Positions 44,958-52,834 of a stretch of 64,000 nt of DNA are shown in pieces. The DNA comes from Confluentibacter sediminis (lineage in GTDB: Bacteria; Bacteroidota; Bacteroidia; Flavobacteriales; Flavobacteriaceae), in the NCBI RefSeq assembly GCF_003258355.1, contig NZ_QKPO01000011.1, positions 124,001 through 188,000 on the forward strand, in the 5' to 3' direction. A program made the translations under genes and the position numbers. Positions within the stretch are counted from its first letter, which is position 1. The number at the start of each line of letters is the position of its first letter. The notes under the pieces are model-generated. The model had not been told where the DNA came from and ran no database searches. It was given only the letters and a program-made list of their open reading frames with translations.

Positions 44958-46727
44958 ATGCTCATGAAATTAATTCAAAAAACCCATTCAAAACGGGGCG
45001 CCTACATTTTGGTGGCGTTCATAATGCTTTTTAGCTGTAACAAAGATATTCTTGAAAATACGGTAAGAGAAGAGGCAAAAGTTCACGGAACGGGAACAAC
45101 CGTCGGCTATGTTACCGAATCGGATGTGCCCGAAGTGATAGATGCCATAACCGCTTTCACGGGCATTTCATCATTAAGCAAGACATCTTCCAATAAAGGG
45201 ATTAATTATAAAAAGTCCTATATAGATATAAAGCGAATCTTAAAAGCCAAGAACAAAGAGTCCATTACAAACTATTCTTTTAGCATAACGGTAGAACATG
45301 CCCCATTGAACGAGTTTTACAATTTGATAGTAAATGAGGACGCGAAAGGGAAATTAAGGTCGCCCTATGTCATTAAATATGTTGTGGACGATGATGCATT
45401 GGATGCATTTTTAATGAACGATAAAGACTTCCGTTATTTTAAGGGAAAACAGTACATAATGTCCTTTAATGCGTTTTTTAAGGACTCCAGTGGGATATTA
45501 AGCAAAAGCAGTTCAACAACAAGTGACTGTGTACAAGAAACGGGAATTGACAATACGGGCAATGGCGGTAATGGGGATTTTTATGACATACCTAATGACC
45601 ATCCATTAAAAACAGACCCCAATGCCTATGATTATGCACCATATGAATATGGGGAAAGTTATAGGCTTGACTTTAATACCTATGGTGGCACAGCCGGCAG
45701 CACATCATACCAAGATACCGTGAGGGATGAGCAATTTCCTGTAAATGCATTAACAAGCCAAGGTTATTCACAATACGCGGTCAACGTGTCTATCTCATCA
45801 TCTACCTCAATAACTGGAGTCTCAATTACCGGCTACTATAATTCACAAGGAAGCCTTATTAGTCTTACAGTTACCACATTTTTTGGCGGTGGCGGTTCTT
45901 CAACAAGGATTATGACATTTATTGCATGGGAGCCGGATGACCATTTGGACAAACAATCCAGTACCTCTAAATCACAAATAGACTGTGCGGAAATAGAGGG
46001 AGAAATAGGCGTTAACGTTGGGGATTTGAGTGTAAGTATATTGGGCAGGTTGGGCATAAGCTTAAGGTCATCAGAATCTGTATGGTTAAATACAGAAGCG
46101 ACCCTATACCAAATATTGAGCATAGACAATTATTTAACTGCCAATGCAGACGCTCAGGGAAATGTTGCTCCTGAAGCTAAAGCATTTGGTAATGAAATCG
46201 TTGATTCTGGAGTAGACAACACTTTAGTTACTGCTTTTCCTTTTGTAAAATATCCTCCAAATAGTAATTATGCAACTCAATATCCTAAACTTACAGAATA
46301 TCTAAAAAATCAGTTGCCAACTATAAACGGCAATAGCACTATTATAAATGCAATTAAAAAATACACAAATCTAACAACCACTGAAATTGAAGATCATCTA
46401 AAATGGGGAAATGGACCAACTATAAGAATAGAACAACTGGGTTCTCCATATGGTAAATTCAAAAAAAGCACTGATCCAAATAGCTTATATTTAGACATTG
46501 ATTTAGTAAATCAATTAGAAAATACAACACCAAATTCAAATTTAGCGAATGCATTTGCATTTCTAATTGGCGTAACTATTTTGCACGAGTATGTTCATTA
46601 TGGTGACTATAATTATAATGGTGACGCATGGCAATATCCACAGGAGGAAGGTCTGTTATTTGAAAATGATGTTTACGGACAAAGCGTTTGGATTAGTAAC
46701 GCAGAAATTATTTTAAAAAACAACTAA
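44958..46727 (+). CDS. Lipoprotein with C-terminal HExxH metallopeptidase domain (polymorphic toxin-like)
   Basis: This 589-residue protein has a lipoprotein signal (YILVAFIMLFSCNKD, Cys near residue 29). Residues about 45-180 form a conserved-looking flavobacterial toxin-carrier domain (SDVPEVIDAITAFTGISSLS, NYSFSITVEHAPLNEFYNLI), residues 200-330 a low-complexity Gly/Ser region and residues about 395-589 a separate C-terminal module. That module has the zinc-binding HEYVHYGD (His543, Glu544, His547), followed by a Gly-rich stretch and QEEGLLFENDVYG. Base composition drops sharply at about 46130, before the C-terminal module. The layout suits a polymorphic toxin with a metallopeptidase warhead (Tox-MPTase-like); that name is inference. 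A small lipoprotein gene follows only 1 base later, the usual place for an immunity gene. An ATG at 44964 is an alternative start. Confidence 0.75.
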   Translation: MLMKLIQKTHSKRGAYILVAFIMLFSCNKDILENTVREEAKVHGTGTTVGYVTESDVPEVIDAITAFTGISSLSKTSSNKGINYKKSYIDIKRILKAKNKESITNYSFSITVEHAPLNEFYNLIVNEDAKGKLRSPYVIKYVVDDDALDAFLMNDKDFRYFKGKQYIMSFNAFFKDSSGILSKSSSTTSDCVQETGIDNTGNGGNGDFYDIPNDHPLKTDPNAYDYAPYEYGESYRLDFNTYGGTAGSTSYQDTVRDEQFPVNALTSQGYSQYAVNVSISSSTSITGVSITGYYNSQGSLISLTVTTFFGGGGSSTRIMTFIAWEPDDHLDKQSSTSKSQIDCAEIEGEIGVNVGDLSVSILGRLGISLRSSESVWLNTEATLYQILSIDNYLTANADAQGNVAPEAKAFGNEIVDSGVDNTLVTAFPFVKYPPNSNYATQYPKLTEYLKNQLPTINGNSTIINAIKKYTNLTTTEIEDHLKWGNGPTIRIEQLGSPYGKFKKSTDPNSLYLDIDLVNQLENTTPNSNLANAFAFLIGVTILHEYVHYGDYNYNGDAWQYPQEEGLLFENDVYGQSVWISNAEIILKNN

Positions 46728-46728
46728 A

Positions 46729-47262
46729 ATGAAATATCTAATCATAGTTTTTGCTCTCCTTTATTCTTGTAAAAAGGCAGATAGTGATAGAGTAAAATCA
46801 AAAATTGACACTCAACCTAAAATTCATTTTTATGAATTCATTTTTGATGAGTTAAAAAAAATTGATACTAATCAATTTTATATCACTTATGAAATCATCA
46901 ATGATTATACACCTAGCTTAGAAATTAAACAGGCTTTAGTAAAAAATAAGGTAATTATAGAGTCAGAAGCGGATAAGCTTTCGGATAAGTTTATTAATAC
47001 GGATTATAGTTTAGAATTATCTTCTAAAACAGAAAGTATATTAAATTCTTCAAAAATTATGCATTCTAAAAAAACTGAACTTAATTATACATTCTCTAAG
47101 CCTTATCAAATTGATGAAAATAAAATATTAATATTGAATTCAGTTAAATATCGAGACCAATTATCTCAAGATGTAAAAGGTGGTTCAGAAAGAGCTATTA
47201 TATTCATTAAAGAAAATAACAATTGGAAAATAAAACAAATAGAAACTTTGAATGAAATATGA
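46729..47262 (+). CDS. Small lipoprotein, candidate immunity protein
   Basis: This 177-residue protein has a lipoprotein signal (YLIIVFALLYSCKKADSD, Cys near residue 14) and a helical and beta body with no domain I recognise (FYITYEIINDYTPSLEIKQA, RAIIFIKENNNWKIKQIETL). The single-base gap from the metallopeptidase gene and the same low-GC composition as its C-terminal part suggest acquisition together. A periplasmic lipoprotein partner would fit immunity against a toxin acting in the periplasm, but binding has not been shown. It might also be an unrelated accessory protein. Confidence 0.6.
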   Translation: MKYLIIVFALLYSCKKADSDRVKSKIDTQPKIHFYEFIFDELKKIDTNQFYITYEIINDYTPSLEIKQALVKNKVIIESEADKLSDKFINTDYSLELSSKTESILNSSKIMHSKKTELNYTFSKPYQIDENKILILNSVKYRDQLSQDVKGGSERAIIFIKENNNWKIKQIETLNEI

Positions 47263-47302
47263 CCATAAGTAACGGATTTAAAATAAATATCAAGGAATAT
47301 GA

Positions 47303-47374
47303 ATAATCTCTGCTGGAGGCAGTAGTGGGTGTGTTATTTTAAACCAAAGTAAGCTCAACAAAAAAATAAATTAA
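47303..47374 (+). pseudogene. Possible displaced C-terminal tail of a lost protein
   Basis: A 23-codon frame without a start, directly after a stop, reads SAGGSSGCVILNQSKLNKK to a TAA 1 base before the WG-repeat gene. The first codons are richer in GC than the surrounding DNA. It is too short to be certain; it might be a remnant of a swapped toxin tail or a chance frame. Confidence 0.25.
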
Positions 47375-47375
47375 A

Positions 47376-48623
47376 ATGAAAAACAAATTATTACTATTAA
47401 TTATAATACTTATCTCGTCAAATTTTTCTTTTTCACAAAATGAAATAAAACCAGACATTAATACGATGTCTTTTCTTGGGAGAGTGCCTCAAAAAACAGA
47501 AAGTAATTCTTTATCTGAAAACTTATTAAGAATATTATACTACGATATTCAACCTGAAAATTATCCAAAAATTGGGTATATGAATAAAAAAGGGGAAATA
47601 ATTATTAAACCAAAATATAACATGGGTTCTGATTTTTACGATAATTATGCCAACATTATCAAGGACTCTATTTATGGTTACGTTAATAAAAATGGAGATG
47701 AAGTTTTACTGGATAATTATGATGATGTCTTCTTTTATTATGGGAATACAGGTATTGCTACAAAGAATGGAAAATATGGATTAATCAATCGGAAAGGCGA
47801 TTCATTGACTAGTTTTAAATATACAATGGTTAGTAATTTTGGATTCAATCATTTTGAATGTCAAATAGAAAACAAAGGAAGTCACATATTAGATTCAGAT
47901 GGAAAAATCCTTTTTAATAAAGATTTAAATTATGACATAAAAAGCCACTACTTCGATAAAGATTCAATTATTATCTACCAAGAAGTAATAAAGGGAAAAA
48001 AACTAAAAGGACTTGTGAATATCAAAGGAAAGAATATAATTATTCCTAAATATGAAGAAATATATTTTGTTAATGACGATGAACTTTATGCTGTAAAAAA
48101 TGATAAAAAATTCGGTTTTATAAATAAATCTGGGGAAGAAGTAATCCCTGCTATTTATGATGAAGTAGGCTTTAATATAAATGAAAATTTAATCCCGGTA
48201 CTTAAAGATGGGAAATGGGGTTTCATCAATAGAAAAAATGAAACAAAAATATCATTTGAATATGATGAAGCTTATGCGTTTTTGGAACAATTAGCTTTCG
48301 TCAAAAAAGGAGATTTTTATGGATGTATTGATACAAAGAATAGAATCAAAGTAAAATTCAACATGGAGAAAACTGGCTATCCATTTTTCACTAATAGATT
48401 AGCTTTATTTAAAGCAAATGGGAAATATGGATTTATTAATAAAAAAGGGAATATTAAAATTCCAGCTATTTATGAGGAAGCATTACCTTTTACAAACGGT
48501 TTAGCGTATGTAGAAATGAATGGAAAAGTTGGATATATTGACAATAAGGGAAAAGAGATAATTCCCATAAAATACAAACAACTTTGGTTTGAAAGTAATG
48601 GAATTATAAGATTTGCTGAATAG
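47376..48623 (+). CDS. WG-repeat protein
   Basis: The 415-residue protein has a signal peptide (KNKLLLLIIILISSNFSFSQ) and about nine WG-type repeats: YGYVNKNGDEVLLDNYDDVF, YGLINRKGDSLTSFKYTMVS, FGFINKSGEEVIPAIYDEVG, WGFINRKNETKISFEYDEAY, YGFINKKGNIKIPAIYEEAL, VGYIDNKGKEIIPIKYKQLW. The WG repeat makes a beta-propeller-like or solenoid scaffold for protein binding, exported here. It follows the toxin-like pair on the same strand and shares its low GC. It could be a second immunity-type or regulatory protein of the island, or independent. Confidence 0.78.
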   Translation: MKNKLLLLIIILISSNFSFSQNEIKPDINTMSFLGRVPQKTESNSLSENLLRILYYDIQPENYPKIGYMNKKGEIIIKPKYNMGSDFYDNYANIIKDSIYGYVNKNGDEVLLDNYDDVFFYYGNTGIATKNGKYGLINRKGDSLTSFKYTMVSNFGFNHFECQIENKGSHILDSDGKILFNKDLNYDIKSHYFDKDSIIIYQEVIKGKKLKGLVNIKGKNIIIPKYEEIYFVNDDELYAVKNDKKFGFINKSGEEVIPAIYDEVGFNINENLIPVLKDGKWGFINRKNETKISFEYDEAYAFLEQLAFVKKGDFYGCIDTKNRIKVKFNMEKTGYPFFTNRLALFKANGKYGFINKKGNIKIPAIYEEALPFTNGLAYVEMNGKVGYIDNKGKEIIPIKYKQLWFESNGIIRFAE

Positions 48624-48707
48624 AAAAAAACATTCAGCTAAAATATCCTAAGATGCTTTAAGTGCCAGATATATTTTAAGCCAATTGGCAACTGTTCAAA
48701 AAATAAA

Positions 48708-48736
48708 AACTGCCCCGGGGAGAGGCAGTTTTTTTT
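48708..48736. terminator. Bidirectional terminator between WG gene and beta-barrel gene
   Basis: Stem AACTGCC / GGCAGTT (48708-48714, 48724-48730) with CCGGGGAGA loop, T-run after the right arm and A-run before the left arm. It lies between two converging genes. Confidence 0.82.
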
Positions 48737-48790
48737 CGATATTGTTTTCTATAGGGAGATAGAAAACAATATCCAGATCTAACCAAAAAC

Positions 48791-50326
48791 CTAAAACTTA
48801 ATTCCGAATCCGGTATATACCCCAATAAAATAAGGTTTAAAATCACCAGATGTATCATTGAATGTGTTGATTTGATATTTAAACATAGGCTCTAAATTCA
48901 AATTTATTTTTTTAGAAACCTTATAGTCTAAACCAAAACCAAAATTGGCACTATAACTGGTTTTATTAATGTTGCTTGCTTCTCCAAGACGTGTTTTGTT
49001 TCCTTCAAAATCTGAAGACAATTCATTGTCACTTAAAAAGAATGAGCTAAAACCACCTATAACATTTACGCCTAATTTTTTATCAGACAACAGATATTTA
49101 ATTTCTAATGGGATTTCAATAAAACTTAATGATTGATTGATTGATGTGCTTATACCTGTAGTTGTCGCGAACGATAGAGAGCTTTTATTAGCAAAATTTT
49201 GAGTGCTTAAAACAGTGACATCACTGGCGGTATTATTTATTTCAGGTTTTACATTTTTTAAAACACTAATACTTGAGCGACCGTTAAGTGATTGAACCAG
49301 TACCACATCATTTGTATTATAACCTAAATTTACTTTATTAACTCCCGAACGAATACTTATCTTATTATTTATAGCGTAACTGGCACTGATACCATAACTC
49401 ATATTGGTTTCAGAACTCTTAGAATTATTATTAAACTGAGGATCAATGGAAGAGCCTTTACCCAAACTGTTGAAAAAAACAGGCGCAGCGTTTGGGGTAA
49501 CACTCCACCTATTTAAATTCACTTTTTCTTCTTCATCATTATTTTTGGCTATTTCTATGGCTTCTTCAATAGTAAGCTTATTTTGTTCTTTTTCGTTTGT
49601 TTTTGCTTTGTCCGTTTGAATTATTTCAGCATCAGCAATGTTTGATTCTTTATTGGTTTTAAACAGATTGTCAATTTTAGTTTTGTCTACTTCAGCGGTA
49701 TTAGTCTCAGATGGCTTATTTGTCTTTTCTTCTGAAGTGTTTGCGATTTCAATGGTGCTTTCTGCATTGTTTTTTGTTCTAGACAAGTTATTGTTGTTGC
49801 TTGATTTTTTATTGGATCTACTACTTGAAGAATCATCTGTTGTTTTGCCATCATTTTTTGATGCATTATCTGCCACGGATGATACATTTGATGGATTCAA
49901 TACTTTTTGATTTCTATTGATTATTCTGTTATCATGAGTCGACTTATTTGAATCCGTTTCAGAAGTATTATTACTGGTAATGGTTTCTGTGTTTCTTATG
50001 ATGTTATTATTGCTTGGATTGTTATAATCTCCAGTTGTATTTACACTATCTATTTGATTCAAATCCGTGTTTTCATCAGTGTCTACCACTTGATGTTGGT
50101 ATTTATCCGTAGGTAAATCATCATTAAAATAACCATTGCCAATAGTTAACAATAACAACAATAGAGCAGCAACGCCAGCATAACGCCACCAAATAGGGAT
50201 AACCCTACGTTTCTTTTTCTCTTTTAATTGGGCTTCAATACGTTTCCAAACAGCGTCGTTAGGAGCTTCTTCAAAATCCTTGAAGGCTTCCTGAAACAAT
50301 CTGTCTATATGTTTATTATCACTCAT
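48791..50326 (-). CDS. Membrane-anchored outer-membrane beta-barrel protein (partner of the ECF sigma factor)
   Basis: From the ATG at 50326 this is about 511 residues. An N-terminal cytoplasmic helical segment (NKHIDRLFQEAFKDFEEAPN, AVWKRIEAQLKEKKKRR) is followed by one membrane helix near residue 47-65 (YAGVAALLLLLLTIGNGYF), a long low-complexity Asn/Ser/Thr/Lys linker to about residue 270, and a C-terminal region resembling an outer-membrane beta-barrel (MSYGISASYAINNKISIRSG, SANFGFGLDYKVSKKINLNL, ending FIGVYTGFGIKF). The first part looks like the N-terminus of anti-sigma-type proteins. It is 1 base after the sigma factor gene, so the two are coupled. A protein spanning both membranes is inferred; whether it truly inserts in both is unknown. 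Confidence 0.72.
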   Translation of the reverse strand: MSDNKHIDRLFQEAFKDFEEAPNDAVWKRIEAQLKEKKKRRVIPIWWRYAGVAALLLLLLTIGNGYFNDDLPTDKYQHQVVDTDENTDLNQIDSVNTTGDYNNPSNNNIIRNTETITSNNTSETDSNKSTHDNRIINRNQKVLNPSNVSSVADNASKNDGKTTDDSSSSRSNKKSSNNNNLSRTKNNAESTIEIANTSEEKTNKPSETNTAEVDKTKIDNLFKTNKESNIADAEIIQTDKAKTNEKEQNKLTIEEAIEIAKNNDEEEKVNLNRWSVTPNAAPVFFNSLGKGSSIDPQFNNNSKSSETNMSYGISASYAINNKISIRSGVNKVNLGYNTNDVVLVQSLNGRSSISVLKNVKPEINNTASDVTVLSTQNFANKSSLSFATTTGISTSINQSLSFIEIPLEIKYLLSDKKLGVNVIGGFSSFFLSDNELSSDFEGNKTRLGEASNINKTSYSANFGFGLDYKVSKKINLNLEPMFKYQINTFNDTSGDFKPYFIGVYTGFGIKF

Positions 50327-50327
50327 T

Positions 50328-50870
50328 CTATAATGACTGTAAATGTTGTTGTGTTCTATAATTTTCAATGGTTTGCTTCAAAGTCTGTCTAGCTCTTGAT
50401 AAATTCGATTTTGAAGTTCCTATGTTAATTTTTAGCATCTCAGCTATCTCATTATGAGAATAACCATCCAGCACATACAAATTAAAAACAAGTCTATATC
50501 TGTCTGGTAATTCTTGGATAATCTTTAAAAGATAATTTAGGGAGATGTTATCTTCGTCTATTTCCAATTCAACGTCTTCCGTTATATTATCATTTATAAT
50601 CTCAAAAACCTTTTCATTTCTATAACGTTGTAAGGCGGTGTTAATCGTAATTCGTTTCAACCAACCTTCAAAAGAGCCTTTGTTTTTATATTGATCAATT
50701 TTATTGAAAATAGTTAAAAAAGCATCTTGCAAATTATCTTCCGCTTCGGCATAGTTGCGCGAATACTTCAAGCATATGGGGAACAATTTACTCGCATAGA
50801 GTTTATAGAGGTCTCCTTGTGCTTTGGTATCATTAATTTTACAATTTTCTATGAGTTGATTTAAACTCAA
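50328..50870 (-). CDS. ECF-type sigma-70 factor
   Basis: The 180-residue protein has region 2 (LYKLYASKLFPICLKYSRNY, AEDNLQDAFLTIFNKIDQYK) and region 4 (LPDRYRLVFNLYVLDGYSHN, EIAEMLKINIGTSKSNLSRA) without regions 1 and 3, so it is an extracytoplasmic-function sigma factor. It would direct RNA polymerase to a small regulon. The beta-barrel gene downstream is probably its regulator or target, in the common Bacteroidota arrangement. Its start lies 33 bases after the stop of the lipoprotein gene upstream on the other end of the block (the genes point the same way). Confidence 0.92.
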   Translation of the reverse strand: MSLNQLIENCKINDTKAQGDLYKLYASKLFPICLKYSRNYAEAEDNLQDAFLTIFNKIDQYKNKGSFEGWLKRITINTALQRYRNEKVFEIINDNITEDVELEIDEDNISLNYLLKIIQELPDRYRLVFNLYVLDGYSHNEIAEMLKINIGTSKSNLSRARQTLKQTIENYRTQQHLQSL

Positions 50871-50903
50871 ATTAAACTCAGATTAATTAATGTTTAAGTT
50901 AGT

Positions 50904-51314
50904 TTATTCAGTCACGGGTACTTCTATGGTTAAATATTGGTCTACACCATCAGCATCTTCACCTTGCCAAAATTTAAAAATATAACTCCCATTGCTGGTT
51001 ACATGAAAATTAAAAGAGGCTTCCACCAATTCATTCTCTAAATCTTCACAGTCACTTTTTAAAAATTTATAATCAATAACAGCAACTGTACGGATATTAT
51101 TTTCTTTGTCATAATAAAATTCTCTAAATGAATGACAGGTAGAGGGTTTAAAATAACTAACCGTAATGGGATATGTTTCTCCAATGGTAAATGAATCTGG
51201 GATATCAACGCTTTCAATAGGCAATATTTCTAAATTGAAATCATCGCGATCATTGTCTAAACTACAAGACCCCATTAAAATTAATATAAAACTAAGAATT
51301 AAAAATTTTTTCAT
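50904..51314 (-). CDS. Lipoprotein, unknown
   Basis: The 136-residue protein has a lipoprotein signal (KFLILSFILILMGSCSLDND, Cys near residue 17) and a beta-sandwich-like body: ESVDIPDSFTIGETYPITVS, SFNFHVTSNGSYIFKFWQGE, DQYLTIEVPVTE. I recognise no named domain. It lies just upstream of the sigma factor on the same strand, with only 33 bases between, so it may be co-transcribed with the sigma factor and be part of its regulon. Confidence 0.72.
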   Translation of the reverse strand: MKKFLILSFILILMGSCSLDNDRDDFNLEILPIESVDIPDSFTIGETYPITVSYFKPSTCHSFREFYYDKENNIRTVAVIDYKFLKSDCEDLENELVEASFNFHVTSNGSYIFKFWQGEDADGVDQYLTIEVPVTE

Positions 51315-51390
51315 AACAAATAAAAGATTTGGAATTTATAATAGCTTTTATTGCTAGATGCATAAAAAGTTAAAAGGTTGCGTTATGAAA

Positions 51391-51419
51391 TAAAAAAATC
51401 CCGAGAAGTTTCGGGATTT
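51391..51419 (-). terminator. Terminator of recA
   Basis: Stem AAATCCCGA / TCGGGATTT (51396-51404, 51411-51419), loop of 6 bases, with a T-run on the minus strand. It lies 11 bases after the recA stop on the minus strand. Confidence 0.9.
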
Positions 51420-51430
51420 AAAAAATTAAT

Positions 51431-52447
51431 TTAATCTTCTGAAGAAGATGCCGCCTTGGCTATTTTTCTAACCTTGGCTTCAAGTTCGTCCATAAGTTCT
51501 GGATTGTCTTTTATAAGTGCTTTTACAGCATCTCTACCTTGTCCTAATTTAGTGTCTTCATAACTAAACCAAGAACCACTTTTTTTAATGATTTCATTGT
51601 CTACAGCAATATCCAGTATTTCCCCAACTTTAGAGATGCCTTCGCCATACATGATATCAAATTCAGCTGTTTTAAAAGGAGGTGCTACTTTGTTTTTTAC
51701 AACCTTAACTCGCGTTTTATTTCCAGTAACATTACCATCAGTTTCTTTTATTTGTGTGGAGCGACGAATATCCAATCTCACAGACGCATAAAACTTAAGC
51801 GCATTACCTCCCGTTGTGGTTTCAGGATTTCCAAACATCACGCCAATTTTTTCACGCAATTGGTTAATAAAAATAACCGTACAATTGGTTTTGCTAATAG
51901 AACCTGTTAATTTTCTTAAGGCTTGAGACATTAAACGTGCATGTAATCCCATTTTAGAATCGCCCATTTCACCTTCAATTTCACTTTTTGGCGTTAATGC
52001 AGCAACAGAATCTATAACCACAATATCGATAGCACCAGAGCGGATTAAATTATCGGCAATTTCTAAAGCTTGTTCACCGTTATCTGGTTGAGAAATAATT
52101 AAATTGTCAATATCTACACCCAATTTTTGTGCATAAAACCTATCAAAGGCGTGTTCTGCATCAATAAAAGCAGCAATACCGCCAGCTTTTTGGGCTTCAG
52201 CAATGGCATGCAATGTCAATGTTGTTTTTCCAGAAGATTCTGGTCCGTAAATTTCAATAACACGACCACGAGGGTATCCACCAACGCCTAAAGCAATATC
52301 TAAGCCTAGAGAACCAGATGAAATGGCTTCAACATCTACTACCGCAGAATCACTCATTTTCATGACCGTTCCTTTTCCGTATGCTTTATCTAATTTATCT
52401 AATGTAAGTTTAAGCGCTTTTAATTTTGCTTCTTTTTCGTTGCTCAT
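51431..52447 (-). CDS. recA: Recombinase RecA
   Basis: This 338-residue protein has Walker A GPESSGKT (residues 68-75), Walker [21 protein letters not shown], the L2 loop and [22 protein letters not shown], and [16 protein letters not shown]. It carries out homologous strand exchange and triggers SOS-like responses. It is monocistronic, with no convincing SOS box seen in the upstream gap. Confidence 0.97.
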   Translation of the reverse strand: MSNEKEAKLKALKLTLDKLDKAYGKGTVMKMSDSAVVDVEAISSGSLGLDIALGVGGYPRGRVIEIYGPESSGKTTLTLHAIAEAQKAGGIAAFIDAEHAFDRFYAQKLGVDIDNLIISQPDNGEQALEIADNLIRSGAIDIVVIDSVAALTPKSEIEGEMGDSKMGLHARLMSQALRKLTGSISKTNCTVIFINQLREKIGVMFGNPETTTGGNALKFYASVRLDIRRSTQIKETDGNVTGNKTRVKVVKNKVAPPFKTAEFDIMYGEGISKVGEILDIAVDNEIIKKSGSWFSYEDTKLGQGRDAVKALIKDNPELMDELEAKVRKIAKAASSSED

Positions 52448-52719
52448 TTTATTTTTATTTTCTGAAGTAATGGATGCTAAAATAGTATAAGTTTTTTCAT
52501 CTTACAATTTTATCACGCAACCTTTATGAACATTTTGCATCTACTAATTAAAGTGGGGAAATTTTTGCTATGAAATGATTCCATAATTGAAATTAATTAA
52601 CGCTTAGGTGTTTCTTTTACCGTGATTTTAACAGTAAGTGTTAATTCGATAGTGACTAATTTAGTCAAAAATAACTTTATGAAAAAGTAGAATATCAAAA
52701 AAATGGTTAGTTAGTCTGT

Positions 52720-52752
52720 AAAGCACTTTGTTTTGGCAAAGTGCTTTTTTTG
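52720..52752 (+). terminator. Orphan terminator upstream of trhO
   Basis: AAAGCACTTTG (52720-52730) pairs perfectly with CAAAGTGCTTT (52737-52747) with a 6-base loop and a following T-run. The nearest plus-strand gene upstream is the WG-repeat gene, about 4 kb away. Confidence 0.85.
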
Positions 52753-52762
52753 TGCCATAACT

Positions 52763-52792
52763 TTTGGTCTGCTTTTAAAAATTGTACTTTTG
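52763..52792 (+). promoter_or_regulatory. Bacteroidota-type promoter of trhO operon
   Basis: TTTG at 52763-52766 and TACTTTTG at 52785-52792 (TAnnTTTG) are 18 bases apart. The trhO ATG is 42 bases after the -7 box. Confidence 0.65.
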
Positions 52793-52834
52793 TACCTTAA
52801 AATATTTTTTTAACCTTAAAAACATTCGTATAGC

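Larger units (their letters stand above)
52448..52834. other. Divergent gap between recA and trhO with an orphan terminator
   Basis: This 387-base gap should hold the promoters of recA and of trhO. A plus-strand terminator at 52720-52752 has no upstream plus-strand gene. The stretch 52448-52719 therefore could encode a small untranslated RNA; only tiny open frames (about 15 codons) exist there. Confidence 0.5.

Noticed and set aside
49638-49910. Plus-strand frame over the low-complexity linker of the beta-barrel gene
   Set aside because: Its Leu/Val/Ser-rich translation is the antisense product of the Asn/Ser/Thr/Lys repeat, not a gene.
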